A stretch of 64,000 nt of DNA from Candidatus Atribacteria bacterium (GCA_003451675.1 DMCY01000093.1:4203-68202); one strand, 5' to 3'; shown: positions 43,778-53,926, counted from the stretch's first letter. A program made the numbers and translations. The notes: a model not told the origin generated them from the letters alone.

Positions 43778-46700
43778 TTAAATTAAATAATTGTAATCTT
43801 TTAATACAGTGCTTATTATTGCGCTGGCTTTTTTAAGTTCTTTGATGTTATAATCATCCGGACATTGTGAATCTACAGGAATCAATTTACCGTCTTTACC
43901 CAATTTTAATTTCCACAGATTATCATTCAACCTCAGGGTTATTAACTGACTATCGGTGTAATCGGCAGCTATAAAACCGTTATTAGTGCTATTTTCAAAG
44001 TCCTCTTTGGTTGTAAAAAGAGTCAGCTTATCTTTATATGGTTTGCCATCATAGGGACAAAATGTAGCACAGTTTCCACATTCATTACACAGTGCATCAA
44101 GATGGAGAATCTGAAAGACATCTTGAAAATCTTCTTTCTTATCAATCTCAATCGCCACATTTGCCCGATTTGGACAGACATCCATACATTTATTGCAGAT
44201 AATCTTACACTCTAGGCACCGCTCTGCTTCACTTTCAGTTATTACCCTATCGTCTTCGGATATTACCTCAGGAATGAGACGACTTTTTTTACGGTAAATC
44301 TCGGAAATCTGTTGTTTTTTATTGAATTTCAGTTTAAAATCCTTATCTAAACCTTTCCAGCCTGGCATCTCCTTTTTAATAATAGCCTCTGCTGCCTTTC
44401 GGGCATCGGCAATAGATTGGACCACGGTCGAGGGTCCACGATAGGCATCGCCGCCTATAAAAACATTTTTCACATTAGTCTCCAGAGTTTCTGGGTCTGC
44501 ATAAGGCTTGTTTCCAGTCTCAAGTTTTATTCCTTGAGCAGTTAGGAACCTGATATCTGGAATCTCTCCAATAGCACTGATTACAGAATCTACATCAATT
44601 TCTTCGGTCTCTTCAGTGGGGACAGGACGTCGACGACCACTTTCATCAGGTTCGCCTAAAGTCATTCGACGGCATTTTAGAATACCTTTTTGAGAAAATG
44701 ATTCTGGTAACAAGAGGGATTTGAAAATTATCCCTTCTTCAAGTGCGTGTTCATATTCCTCACGGTCTGCCGGCATTTCTTCCTCAGTACGACGGTAAAT
44801 GATAAAAACCTTCTCAACACCGTCAACCTTCAGCGCTGCTCTTGCGCTATCCACAGCAGTATTCCCCCCTCCTATTATGGCAACCCTTCGACCAAGATTA
44901 AGAGCTCCTGCATTTTTATTAAAAGACCTTAAAAAATCCAGAGCTTTATAGTTGTTGCTATTGTCACACGCTAACTTTAGTTCCCTTGAAACTTCTGCAC
45001 CAATCCCGATAAAGATATATTTATATCCCTCTTTACTTAAATTATTAATAGAAAACTCTTCTGATACCCCAAACTGGAAATCCACCCCTAGTGTTTTGAT
45101 AATCGCAATATCTTTTTCGATAGCAGAGACAGGGATTCTAAAATTAGGCAGTATATGGCTCACTACCCCACCGGGAGAATCTTGTTTCTCAAATACAGTA
45201 ACCTTAAATCCAGCTTTAGCCAGAAAATAAGCTACAGATAATCCTGCTGGTCCTGCACCGATAACCGCTACTTTTGTATCCAACTCATTAAACTGTTCAC
45301 CAGTGATGTAACTCTTAACATTGTAGGTAACTTCTCCCTGTTCAGCCGCAATCTTTTTCACTTCGCGAATATTAACCGCTCCTTCATAATCGAGTCGAGT
45401 ACAATTATACATACACTGATGGTCACAAATATAGCCAGTTATATGGGGAAGCGGATTTTTTGAATAGATAAGTTCCAAAGCTTTATTATATTGTCCACTA
45501 CCTGCTAATCGAATGTATTCAGGAATATCCTGTCGGATGGGACAGGAAAAAACACAGGGAGCTGTATAGCAATCAATTAAAGGTAGTTTTTGATCAACGC
45601 AAATTTCCTTCGTGCCTCTCCAACCCTTCCGATAATATTTTTCCCCAAGGGCTTCTTTGGCTAATTTTTCGAGTTTTTTCACATCAATAATTTTGAGTTG
45701 CCTCTTCCCGCTAATAATTGGTTCTAATTTTCGGGCCATCTCCACCATTCTAAGATAGCCACCTGGTTTTAAGAGGTTGGTAGCCATTGTAATTGGTTTA
45801 ATTCCTGTTTCAAAAATCTGAAGGATATTTAGCTGGGATGCTCCTCCTGAGTAAGATATAGGAAGAGTCCCTTTAAACTCCTTCGATAAACGGGAAGCTA
45901 AAGTGATAGTAATCGGGAAGAGAATGCGTCCCGATAAATACATCTCCTCTCCCGGAAGGACACCGAGGGTATTTACCGTTCCCAGCGTATTGGAGAGTTT
46001 AACCCCAAAATTACAGCCACAATCAGTGGCTACTTTAGAAAGTCGTTCAAGCATACCTATCGCATCATTCCATTGCAAATCTTTAGTAAATGTAGATTCT
46101 TTAAGGGATATATAATCGAAACCCAGGTTATCCAGTATTTCCCTGACCTTTCTAAATCCCAGGAGAGTTGGATTTAATTTCACATAAGTATTAAGTTTTT
46201 TTTCTGTCAAAAGATATTTACAGATCGCTTCTATTTCAAGGGGAGGACATCCATGCATAGTAGAAAGTGTTACAGAGTGAGTAATAAAAGGGGAAATAGT
46301 TCTGGAAATATTCTTTAGGTTTTCAATATTTCCTTTTAGATTATTAATCTCTTGAAAATTTGTTCCTTGAACAAAAAAATCTAATTCCTCCAGATAACGT
46401 TTAAATACTGGTTGTTCCGAGGCATCAATTAAACCATTAATAAATGAATCCATACGTTGTGTTTTAATTCCCTCTAAGTCATAACCAACACTCATATTAA
46501 AAATAAAAGAAGGTTTTGTAGTAGCTCGTATATCAAGAACTGATTCTATAAAGTGAAGCAGTATCCAGGCTTTAACATATTCACTATATGCCTGTTCCAG
46601 AGAAAGTTCAGTAGACCATTCGGTATTATAACCCTCATCTCGGGCATCAATACAGGGCTTGTCAAATTGCAGGCTATCTAGTTTTTGTACGGTTTTAAGC

Positions 46701-46942
46701 TCAAAAAAGCGCCCCCCAACCAGATAGGCAGCGATAATATTCTGAGTCAACTGAGTGTGGGGCCCTGCTGCTGGCCCTATAGGAGTGTCACAAATTTCGT
46801 TAAATATCTGAATACTTTTTGGGTTTTCTTTCTTAAAAAATTGTGATTCTGGTATCCCAAAAATGGTTCGCTGTTTCCTATATTCCTCAGTTATCCAATA
46901 AAGTAGTCGTTTAAAGGATATTGGCCGCATAATATCTCCCAT
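43778..46942 (-). CDS. ygfK: YgfK-like flavo-iron-sulfur oxidoreductase (putative selenate reductase subunit)
   Basis: 1054 residues. N-terminal third: dihydroorotate-dehydrogenase-like barrel (GPAAGPHTQLTQNI, SGGASQLNILQIF). Middle: GltD-type domain with CYTAPCVFSCPIRQDIPEYI Fe-S binding, GAGPAGLSVAYFLAKAGF for FAD and GGGNTAVDSARAALK for NAD(P)H, up to about 880. C-terminal: two 4Fe-4S motifs (CLECKIICNKCMDVCP and CNECGNCATFCPYDGKPY). This is the layout of YgfK, which occurs with selD, ssnA and xanthine dehydrogenase in bacteria with selenium-dependent molybdenum hydroxylases. The 'selenate reductase' name is an old inference; the true reaction is unsettled. Confidence 0.9.
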   Translation of the reverse strand: MGDIMRPISFKRLLYWITEEYRKQRTIFGIPESQFFKKENPKSIQIFNEICDTPIGPAAGPHTQLTQNIIAAYLVGGRFFELKTVQKLDSLQFDKPCIDARDEGYNTEWSTELSLEQAYSEYVKAWILLHFIESVLDIRATTKPSFIFNMSVGYDLEGIKTQRMDSFINGLIDASEQPVFKRYLEELDFFVQGTNFQEINNLKGNIENLKNISRTISPFITHSVTLSTMHGCPPLEIEAICKYLLTEKKLNTYVKLNPTLLGFRKVREILDNLGFDYISLKESTFTKDLQWNDAIGMLERLSKVATDCGCNFGVKLSNTLGTVNTLGVLPGEEMYLSGRILFPITITLASRLSKEFKGTLPISYSGGASQLNILQIFETGIKPITMATNLLKPGGYLRMVEMARKLEPIISGKRQLKIIDVKKLEKLAKEALGEKYYRKGWRGTKEICVDQKLPLIDCYTAPCVFSCPIRQDIPEYIRLAGSGQYNKALELIYSKNPLPHITGYICDHQCMYNCTRLDYEGAVNIREVKKIAAEQGEVTYNVKSYITGEQFNELDTKVAVIGAGPAGLSVAYFLAKAGFKVTVFEKQDSPGGVVSHILPNFRIPVSAIEKDIAIIKTLGVDFQFGVSEEFSINNLSKEGYKYIFIGIGAEVSRELKLACDNSNNYKALDFLRSFNKNAGALNLGRRVAIIGGGNTAVDSARAALKVDGVEKVFIIYRRTEEEMPADREEYEHALEEGIIFKSLLLPESFSQKGILKCRRMTLGEPDESGRRRPVPTEETEEIDVDSVISAIGEIPDIRFLTAQGIKLETGNKPYADPETLETNVKNVFIGGDAYRGPSTVVQSIADARKAAEAIIKKEMPGWKGLDKDFKLKFNKKQQISEIYRKKSRLIPEVISEDDRVITESEAERCLECKIICNKCMDVCPNRANVAIEIDKKEDFQDVFQILHLDALCNECGNCATFCPYDGKPYKDKLTLFTTKEDFENSTNNGFIAADYTDSQLITLRLNDNLWKLKLGKDGKLIPVDSQCPDDYNIKELKKASAIISTVLKDYNYLI

Positions 46943-46989
46943 TATTCTCCTCCTAATTAAAAATAGTGATACATTCCATTTTTATAATT

Positions 46990-48183
46990 TTACCATTTAA
47001 AGAATTCTTTTACCAACTCACTATGATCACCTTTGCAAATCAGATGGTGATTACCCAACGAACTTTGTAAAAAATATTTTATATCTTCATCTATCCTCAT
47101 CCTGATTTGTGTACGGCATAGATTTTCTTTGTTTAAATTTTCTAAAATCTCCCCACCGGATACAAAATAATTTTTAGCATCGCTGGAGAGTTTAAAGATA
47201 GTGGCTTCCCCTTCCTCAATGACTCCCTGAATCCCCACTCCCAGACCTGATTCGAAGTGGGTTTTTAAATAAAATTTATCAGGCATATTTAAAGGCAAAG
47301 TACAATGAGCTAAAATTACTTCATTCTGGTTAATATCAATACTGGAAGGATTAGCCATAAAAATAGGCCCGCCAGTTAAATAGTGCAGAATAACCATAGA
47401 TACAAGAGCGGGAATATCGCCTTCACAACCAGCTATAATCCCCTCATCGTTTAATAAGGAAAGACCAAGGCAACCGGTATTTTTATAAATTTCCAGCAGG
47501 TCAAAACATCTTACGGTAATGCCATCAAGTTTATATTTGTTTATGATAGCTTTAAACCCGCTATATATTTTCAGTGCCCCATCGATTGATTTACTATCAA
47601 ACTCTTTATTCTTAATATCGTTTAATTTAGGATGGTCAAAACGATGACCCCGGTCAATTTCTTTAACCAATTCATCCATTTCAATATCAATTAATGAAAT
47701 CCCTAAAGTTTCTTTTACCTTCAGATAATCTACATCACTGGCTATAAGCCAATCGGACGGCTTACCGATAACTCCTAATTTAGTGGAGGCTAATTTACTT
47801 TTCACTTCAAATATTTTACTAAGTTCCTTTATCCTCCTGGCAATATAATCACTGTCACCATGGATTATCTCTACTTTTTCTCTTTTCTGTTTTAAAAAGG
47901 AAGCAATCTCTAAAGAGGCGGCAAAAGAATTATGCCATCTACTGGATAAAAGCAGGTAAGGTCCATTAATTTGGGTAAAAATCTGTTTAAAATTTCCCTC
48001 CACTCCGCCAGATTTAATAAAGATAAGAGAAAAATAATTTCTTTGGTTAAAATCTATTAAACTTATATTCTCAAACTTTTCACCTAATTTTTCTTCAATA
48101 TCTGTTAAAAAACCTTGCAAAGTACTATCAATATGTTTTTCATTGTGTACTTCTGAAACCAGATTATATAATCCTATTTTCAT
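46990..48183 (-). CDS. L-fucose/L-arabinose isomerase-like protein
   Basis: 397 residues of the FucI-like fold, the type annotated as 'fucose isomerase-like' or hypothetical. Typical pieces are LLLSSRWHNSFAASLEIASF, the TVRCFDLLEIYKNTGCLGLS segment, GIIAGCEGDIPALVSMVIL with the acidic metal position, and the C-terminal NHHLICKGDHSELVKEFF. It lies 47 bases upstream of the YgfK-like gene. No sugar-catabolism gene is beside it, so a role in purine or selenium metabolism rather than fucose use should be considered. Confidence 0.7.
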   Translation of the reverse strand: MKIGLYNLVSEVHNEKHIDSTLQGFLTDIEEKLGEKFENISLIDFNQRNYFSLIFIKSGGVEGNFKQIFTQINGPYLLLSSRWHNSFAASLEIASFLKQKREKVEIIHGDSDYIARRIKELSKIFEVKSKLASTKLGVIGKPSDWLIASDVDYLKVKETLGISLIDIEMDELVKEIDRGHRFDHPKLNDIKNKEFDSKSIDGALKIYSGFKAIINKYKLDGITVRCFDLLEIYKNTGCLGLSLLNDEGIIAGCEGDIPALVSMVILHYLTGGPIFMANPSSIDINQNEVILAHCTLPLNMPDKFYLKTHFESGLGVGIQGVIEEGEATIFKLSSDAKNYFVSGGEILENLNKENLCRTQIRMRIDEDIKYFLQSSLGNHHLICKGDHSELVKEFFKW

Positions 48184-48698
48184 ATCAAGTATCCTTTCTT
48201 TTATGAACTTAGTATCTATAATTAGTAAATTAATTTTTCTTAATTCTCAAAATTATATTACCTTATTTATGTTATTTATATTCTACAAAATTTACAAATT
48301 TCCTCTTTTTTTTCTAAAATAAATAAAAAATGATTATGCTTATTAATTTTTCTTTCTCTTTTTCTTAGCGCAATACCTGATACGAATTAGTTATCCAGTT
48401 ACCCAGTTTACCAGTCAAAATCAATTAGCCGATTTCACCAATTGACCAATTAACCAATTGAATTTAGTTTATCAACCAGCCGGTTTACTTATAGGGTGAA
48501 TAGTAATGTACCCCTATTTTTTAAAATTTAATACTCGTAACTTGTCACTAATTACTCATTACTTATCACTGTATCCTCTACGCTATTCGCTAAACGCTTT
48601 ACGTTATAATACGAGATACGAATTTATACATACTCTTGTAAAGTCTTGCAATACAATTTATAATTAAAAATAAAATATCTTAAAAAGTTAAATTAAGA
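48184..48698. repeat. Long intergenic region with word-like repeats, upstream of selC
   Basis: 515 bases. From about 48370: GCAATACCTGATACGAATTAG, AGTTATCCAGTTACCCAGTTTACC, then CAATTGACCAATTAACCAATTG, TCACTAATTACTCATTACTTATC, and GATACGAATTTATAC. The same vocabulary is in the gaps near 34.8 and 38.3 kb, but in reverse orientation. No protein gene is present. A selC promoter is expected at the right end (a weak TTGCAA near 48646). Confidence 0.6.
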
Positions 48699-48797
48699 GG
48701 GAGCGGATAGGCTCTGGTGGGCCTTGCGGACTTCAAATCCGTGGGCGGTAATTAATGGTAATTGCCGCGGTGGGTTCGATTCCTACCCCTCCCGCCA
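48699..48797 (+). tRNA. selC: Selenocysteine tRNA (anticodon TCA)
   Basis: 99 bases with CCA encoded. The acceptor GGGAGCGG/CCCCTCCC has one mismatch. A six-bp D stem (AGGCTC/GGGCCT), anticodon loop CTTCAAA with TCA, a long variable arm (GCGGTAATTA/TAATTGCCGC) and T arm GTGGG-TTCGATT-CCTAC are all present. The long D stem and very long variable arm separate it from tRNA-Ser. It is directly followed by selA. Confidence 0.95.
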
Positions 48798-48841
48798 TTA
48801 ATATTTATCTTCAAATATCACCAAAGGAGAAGTTTTGCTAA

Positions 48842-50260
48842 TTGAAGAATAATGAGAATAATAAAGATTTAAACAATAATAATTTAAATTTATTACTATC
48901 CAAAATACCCAGTGTAGAAATAATTTTACAAAATAAAGCCCTAAAACCTTTAATACAAAAATATTCCCGAAAAATACTTACCCAAACAGTAAGAAAAGTT
49001 ATCTCCGAAGAGAAAAAAAATGCTCGCAAAAATAGCCACCTCTATTCAGCACAAGAAAGGATAAATAAAATTAAAGAATATTTAGAAAAAGAAAATGTGT
49101 CTTATCTGCAAAAAGTTATAAATGGCAGTGGGGTAATCCTCCATACCAATCTGGGAAGAGCACCTCTGGGCGAAGAAATACTTAAAACAATCCAGAATAC
49201 ACTTCAGGGTTATATTAATTTAGAGTATGATCTTATAGAAGGGAATAGAGGGAAAAGAGGAGAAATTGTCGAAAAATTACTCTGTACCCTCAGCCATTCA
49301 GAAAAAAGCCTAATAGTTAATAATAATGCTGGTGCCATATTCTTGATACTAAATACCCTGGCTAAAAACAAAGAAGTGATTGTCTCCAGAGGAGAATTAG
49401 TGCAAATTGGGGGAGGATTTCGCATTCCAGAGATATTGGAACAGAGCGGTGCTCACCTTCGAGAAGTAGGAACTACTAACCAGACTTTTATTGGTGATTA
49501 TGAAAAAGCAATTAATGAAAATACTTCCCTAATCCTAAAAGTCCATCAAAGTAATTTTCATATGAACGGTTTCGTTCACCAAGTTGAAGTTAAAGAACTT
49601 AAAAAATTAGGGGGAAAATATAATTTACCGGTAGTAGTAGACTTGGGAAGTGGGACATTCTTAGCCACCGAAACTTTTGGACTAAAGCACGAACCAACTG
49701 TTCAAGAAAATATTAGGGCAGGTGCTGATATTGTCTGTTTTAGTACAGATAAACTCTTAGGAGGCCCTCAGGGAGGAGCTATTTGTGGAAAAGAGATTTA
49801 TCTGAAGAAAATATCCCAACACCCTTTATTTCGAACCCTCAGAGTAGACAAAATGGCTTTAACTATCTTACAAGAAGTTTTATTGTATTATTTAAAGGAT
49901 GAAGCGGTTACTAAAATTCCCATCTGGAAGATGATTTCCTGCCCCTTAGAAAAAATTGAACTACGCAGCCAAAATATCTGTCAAGAATTAAAAGAAGAAG
50001 GTATCCCAGCATTTACTAAAGAAGGGCAAACTGCTATTGGGGGAGGTTCTTTGCCCGGACAAACTTTACCCACAAAATTGATAATCATCAAACCCCCTTG
50101 TCCAGTAGAAATTTTTTCTAAAGAATTGCGATTATCCCACCCTCCTCTTCTGGGAAGAAAAGAAAAAGAATATTTTGTTTTAGATCCACGTACTATTGAC
50201 CCTTCAACAGATAATTTAGTAATAAAAATAATTAAATCAGTTTATTCCAAGATGAAATAA
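48842..50260 (+). CDS. selA: L-seryl-tRNA(Sec) selenium transferase
   Basis: 472 residues from a TTG with AAAGGAG twelve bases upstream. The PLP enzyme core contains INGSGVILHTNLGRAPLG, IVNNNAGAIFLIL, VVVDLGSGTF and the cofactor lysine K304 in VCFSTDKLLGGPQGG. It converts seryl-tRNA(Sec) to selenocysteinyl-tRNA(Sec) using selenophosphate. Normal length. It sits between selC and selB, the usual order. The N-terminal 15 residues are asparagine-rich. Confidence 0.96.
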   Translation: MKNNENNKDLNNNNLNLLLSKIPSVEIILQNKALKPLIQKYSRKILTQTVRKVISEEKKNARKNSHLYSAQERINKIKEYLEKENVSYLQKVINGSGVILHTNLGRAPLGEEILKTIQNTLQGYINLEYDLIEGNRGKRGEIVEKLLCTLSHSEKSLIVNNNAGAIFLILNTLAKNKEVIVSRGELVQIGGGFRIPEILEQSGAHLREVGTTNQTFIGDYEKAINENTSLILKVHQSNFHMNGFVHQVEVKELKKLGGKYNLPVVVDLGSGTFLATETFGLKHEPTVQENIRAGADIVCFSTDKLLGGPQGGAICGKEIYLKKISQHPLFRTLRVDKMALTILQEVLLYYLKDEAVTKIPIWKMISCPLEKIELRSQNICQELKEEGIPAFTKEGQTAIGGGSLPGQTLPTKLIIIKPPCPVEIFSKELRLSHPPLLGRKEKEYFVLDPRTIDPSTDNLVIKIIKSVYSKMK

Positions 50261-50272
50261 AAAGAGGTTTCT

Positions 50273-52162
50273 ATGTTTGTTTTCGGTACAGCAGGACATA
50301 TTGACCATGGTAAAACAGCCTTAATCTATGCTCTAACTTCCATAGATACTGACCGTCTACCCGAAGAAAAAGAAAGAGGTATGACTATTGATTTGGGGTT
50401 TGCCTGGATGAAACTTCCCTCGGGAGAAAAAGTTGGAATAGTCGATGTTCCTGGTCACGAAAACCTGGTAAAGAATATGATAGTTGGAGCAACCGGAATC
50501 GATGCGGTAATTTTAGTTGTTGATGCAAAGGAAGGATGGATGCCTCAAACTGAAGAACATTTCCAAATTACTGAACTCCTCCACATAAAGTATGGTATCA
50601 TTGCTATAACTAAAACTGATCTGGTAGACCAAAGTAGAGTAAATATTGTAGAAAGACAGATTAAAGAGAGGTTAAAAAATACTGTCCTCTTCAATGCACC
50701 AATAGTAAAAGTAAGTACGGTAAAAAAAACAGGAATTGAACAAATAAAATTAGCCATTCAAAACTTGATTCCTCAGATGAAACCCCAGAGAGATATAGGG
50801 AAACCAAGACTATACATCGACCGGGTCTTTAATATTAAAGGAAGTGGCACAATAGTAACCGGTACTCTTAAAGGAGGCACTCTTTATAAAGGAATGGAAG
50901 CAACCATCTTCCCTTCTTATCAAAAAACTCGCCTGAGAAGTTTACAAACTTACAAAGAGAAAGTAGAAAAAGCTCTTCCGGGAAGCAGAGTAGCCCTTAA
51001 CTTAGCAGGAATAGAAAAAAACGAACTTCATAGAGGAGACATCGTCTTTGGAACTAAACAGATTAAAGCCAGTAAATACTTAGATGTCCAGATACAACTT
51101 CTCTCCCAACCTCAACTTAAAAATTATTCCTTAAAAAATCGGTCAGAAGTAGTTTTTTTTACTGGAACCAAAGAGACCCTGGCTAAAATATTTTTTCCCG
51201 AAAACAAACCTCTTTGTCCTGGTGAAACAGGATTCGCCCAACTTCGCTTTAAAGAACCGCAGGCAACATTTTTGGGAGACCGCTTTATCTTAAGAATACC
51301 GAGCCCTCCTAAAACTATTGGTGGGGGATTAATTATCGACCCTTTAGCCTACAAGCATCATTTTAAAGACAAAGACATAGTTAATCTTTTACAGAAAAGC
51401 GCAAAACTTGACTTAAGAGAATTAATCTTAGCTGAACTAAAAAAGGATAACTTTATTAAAAAGGATAATTTATTAATTAATAGTAATTTTTCGTATTCAA
51501 ACATTATGAATATAACAGAGTTGTTAGAACAAGAAGGTAAATTAATTGCTACCTCTTCCTGGCTAATTGATAAAAACTACTGGCAAGAGCAGATAATAAA
51601 TTTTATGAAAAGATTGAACCAGGAATATGAATTATCTCCTTTGCAAATCGGCTTCCCCTTAAACAAATTTCAAAGTTATTTCTATTATCTTAAACCAGAA
51701 ATATTTAATGGCCTGATAAAATCTCTGATTAAGGCAAATAAGATAAATTTAAAAAGGGGAATGATATTTTTACCTTCCCGCAAACCTAAACTTTCTGCTT
51801 CCCAAAAAGAGTTAATGGATAAAATATTAAAAATCCTGAAAGAAAATTTTACCAATCCCCCCAAGGAGAAAACACTTATCTCTCAAATTGCTGGCAGCAA
51901 AGAAATTATAGATTTTTTGATTCAAGAAGGAGAAATTATCAAATTAAGCGACGGAATTTTACTAGATAGTAAAAATTATGATATTATGAAAAATAAATTA
52001 ATAGATTTTTTAAAAGTAAAGGGCTCCATCTCTATTGGTCAGGTGAGGGACTTATTAGGGATAAGCCGCAAATATATAATTCCTTTGCTTAATAAGATGG
52101 ATGAGGAAAATATTACTCAACGAAAAGAAAATGTTAGAATATTAAAAAATAAACTTAGCTAA
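50273..52162 (+). CDS. selB: Selenocysteine-specific elongation factor SelB
   Basis: 629 residues. GTPase motifs: FGTAGHIDHGKTAL (G1), GMTIDLGFAW (G2), DVPGHENLVKNM (G3) and AITKTDL (G4). Translation-factor beta barrels follow, then the C-terminal winged helices that bind SECIS RNA (for example IGQVRDLLGISRKYIIPLLN). It delivers Sec-tRNA to in-frame UGA codons. It starts twelve bases after selA. Two such UGA genes lie just downstream. Confidence 0.97.
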   Translation: MFVFGTAGHIDHGKTALIYALTSIDTDRLPEEKERGMTIDLGFAWMKLPSGEKVGIVDVPGHENLVKNMIVGATGIDAVILVVDAKEGWMPQTEEHFQITELLHIKYGIIAITKTDLVDQSRVNIVERQIKERLKNTVLFNAPIVKVSTVKKTGIEQIKLAIQNLIPQMKPQRDIGKPRLYIDRVFNIKGSGTIVTGTLKGGTLYKGMEATIFPSYQKTRLRSLQTYKEKVEKALPGSRVALNLAGIEKNELHRGDIVFGTKQIKASKYLDVQIQLLSQPQLKNYSLKNRSEVVFFTGTKETLAKIFFPENKPLCPGETGFAQLRFKEPQATFLGDRFILRIPSPPKTIGGGLIIDPLAYKHHFKDKDIVNLLQKSAKLDLRELILAELKKDNFIKKDNLLINSNFSYSNIMNITELLEQEGKLIATSSWLIDKNYWQEQIINFMKRLNQEYELSPLQIGFPLNKFQSYFYYLKPEIFNGLIKSLIKANKINLKRGMIFLPSRKPKLSASQKELMDKILKILKENFTNPPKEKTLISQIAGSKEIIDFLIQEGEIIKLSDGILLDSKNYDIMKNKLIDFLKVKGSISIGQVRDLLGISRKYIIPLLNKMDEENITQRKENVRILKNKLS

Positions 52163-52192
52163 ATAACTTATCAGAAAGGAGACAGAAAAGGT

Positions 52193-53230
52193 TTGATAGA
52201 CAAAAGAAAATTAACTCAAATGGCTTCTGCTGCTGGATGAGCAGCTAAATTAAATCCTAAAGATCTCGGTGAGGTCTTAAAAAAAATTAATGTTCTAAAA
52301 GATAATAATTTATTAGCTGGGTTTGAAAAATATGAAGATGCTGCTGTTTATCGATTAAACGATAAACAAGCCCTTATTTTTACCCTGGATGTCATTACCC
52401 CGATAGTTGATGACCCATACACTTTTGGACAAATTGCCGCAGCTAATGCCTTAAGTGATATTTTTGCTATGGGAGGAAACCCTCTTCTTGCTTTAAATAT
52501 AGTTGCTTTTCCCGAAGATAGAGTAGATGATCTTGGACTTATTTTAAAAGGAGGGGCAGATAAAGTTGCAGAAGCTGGCGCTCTTTTAGTGGGTGGACAT
52601 ACCATAAAAGATAAAGAACCAAAGTATGGATTGGCTGTAGTGGGATTAATTCATCCTCAGAATATTATTTATAATGATACTCCTCAAGAAGGAGATTTAC
52701 TGATATTAACCAAACCCCTGGGTACCGGAATATTATCTACTGCCCTTAAGGCTAATATTGCCGAGCCAGACACTGTAAAAAAAGCTATTTTTTGGATGGC
52801 CAAACTAAATCAACTTCCCAAAGAACTATTAAAATTATCCATACACGGTTTGACTGATATCACCGGTTTTGGTCTGATTGGACATTTAAGTGAGATGCTG
52901 ACTAAAAATAAACTGGGGGCTGAATTGTGGATTAATGATATTCCGGTAATAGACGGCCTGGATAAATATATTTCTTCGGGGATGATTCCGGGAGGGACAT
53001 TGAAAAACAAGGAAATTTACTCCTGTTCGGTTGAAACAAAACAGGACATTCCTTCAGAAAAGGAAATCATCCTATATGATGCGCAAACCTCAGGAGGATT
53101 ATTACTATCTATTAGTCCTGAACAGGCAGAAAAAGCAAAAGAATTGCTCTTCCAAAAAGGATTTACTTCCAGCCAAGTTATTGGTAAAGTCATAAAAGTT
53201 TCCTCTGGTAAAAAAATACGGATAATTTAA
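52193..53230 (+). CDS. selD: Selenide, water dikinase containing selenocysteine
   Basis: 345 residues including Sec at position 16 (TGA at 52238-52240), from a TTG start with AAAGGAGAC upstream. The region reads LTQMASAAG-Sec-AAKLNPKD; the Sec occupies the position of the catalytic Cys of SelD (GAGCGCK), and Lys19 follows as expected. The rest shows DAAVY, TLDVITPIVDDPYTFGQIAA, LSDIFAMGGNPL and a C-terminal AIRS domain. It makes selenophosphate from selenide and ATP. Ordinary callers would begin after the TGA and miss the first 90 residues. Confidence 0.96.
52241..52275 (+). promoter_or_regulatory. Putative SECIS hairpin in selD
   Basis: Downstream of the in-frame TGA, GATCTC-GGT-GAGGTC (about 52262-52276) forms a six-bp stem with G residues in the apical loop, roughly 25-30 nt from the UGA. 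This is the spacing and loop type of bacterial SECIS elements read by SelB. Confidence 0.65.
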
Positions 53231-53281
53231 ATAATATATTTTAAGATAGATATATTATTTTTTTGTTTTTCCAGAAAGGAG

Positions 53282-53926
53282 GTGATTATCATTAAAAATA
53301 AAAAATTATTGCTCAGTTTAAGTGTATTTTTTATTGCATTTTTATTTACTGGTTGTTTTCTTTTCAACATTTCACCATCAATTGAATCTGATCCAATAAC
53401 TACTGCTAAAGAAGGTGTGGCCTATACTTATGATGTCGATGCCACTGACCTTAACGGAGACACTTTAACTTATTCCCTAATTATTTATCCCTCTGGTATG
53501 ACCATTAATTCTACCACCGGGGTAATCAGTTGGACTCCGATAGAAAGTCAAATTGGTGAAAACGAAGTCGTGGTAGAGGTCTCTGATGGTAGTAAATCAG
53601 ACACTCAATCGTTTACTATTACAGTAAATGAAGCCTTACTTACTTCGATAGAAGTACTTCCTACCACTATGTCGATAGCAGCAGGTAGCTCAAAGAAAAT
53701 AACTTCCGTTACTGCTCATTATGATAATGATACTTCTGCTGATATAGCACTTAGTGCTTGTACCTATGCATCAAATAACACTAAGGTCACAATCGCTAAT
53801 GGAGTAATTACAGTATTGTCATCATGCTCAACTACTACCGCGATTATCACCGTAAGTTATACAGAAGGCGAGATAACTAAAAGTGATACCGTAAATATTA
53901 CTGTTACTTCAAGTGGCGGCGGCTGA
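53282..53926 (+). CDS. Lipoprotein with immunoglobulin-like domains
   Basis: 214 residues. A lipoprotein signal peptide (LLSLSVFFIAFLFTGC, lipobox LFTGC) anchors it to the cell surface. The first domain (about 33-112) is a He_PIG/cadherin-like putative Ig fold (YTYDVDATDLNGDTLTYSL, TGVISWTP). The second (about 118-208) resembles a Big_2 domain (SIEVLPTTMSIAAGSSKKIT). It ends in SSGGG, a linker usually followed by more domains, so it may be truncated. An AAAGGAGG box is placed nearer an ATT at 53291 than the GTG used here. Function unknown; not linked to selenium. Confidence 0.8.
   Translation: MIIIKNKKLLLSLSVFFIAFLFTGCFLFNISPSIESDPITTAKEGVAYTYDVDATDLNGDTLTYSLIIYPSGMTINSTTGVISWTPIESQIGENEVVVEVSDGSKSDTQSFTITVNEALLTSIEVLPTTMSIAAGSSKKITSVTAHYDNDTSADIALSACTYASNNTKVTIANGVITVLSSCSTTTAIITVSYTEGEITKSDTVNITVTSSGGG

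Noticed and set aside
34731..48640. CRISPR array in the repeat-rich gaps
   Set aside because: Repeats are unequal in length, drift in sequence and have no regular unique spacers; no cas genes are present.
48699..48797. tRNA-Ser instead of tRNA-Sec
   Set aside because: The anticodon is TCA, the D stem is six bp, and selA follows directly.
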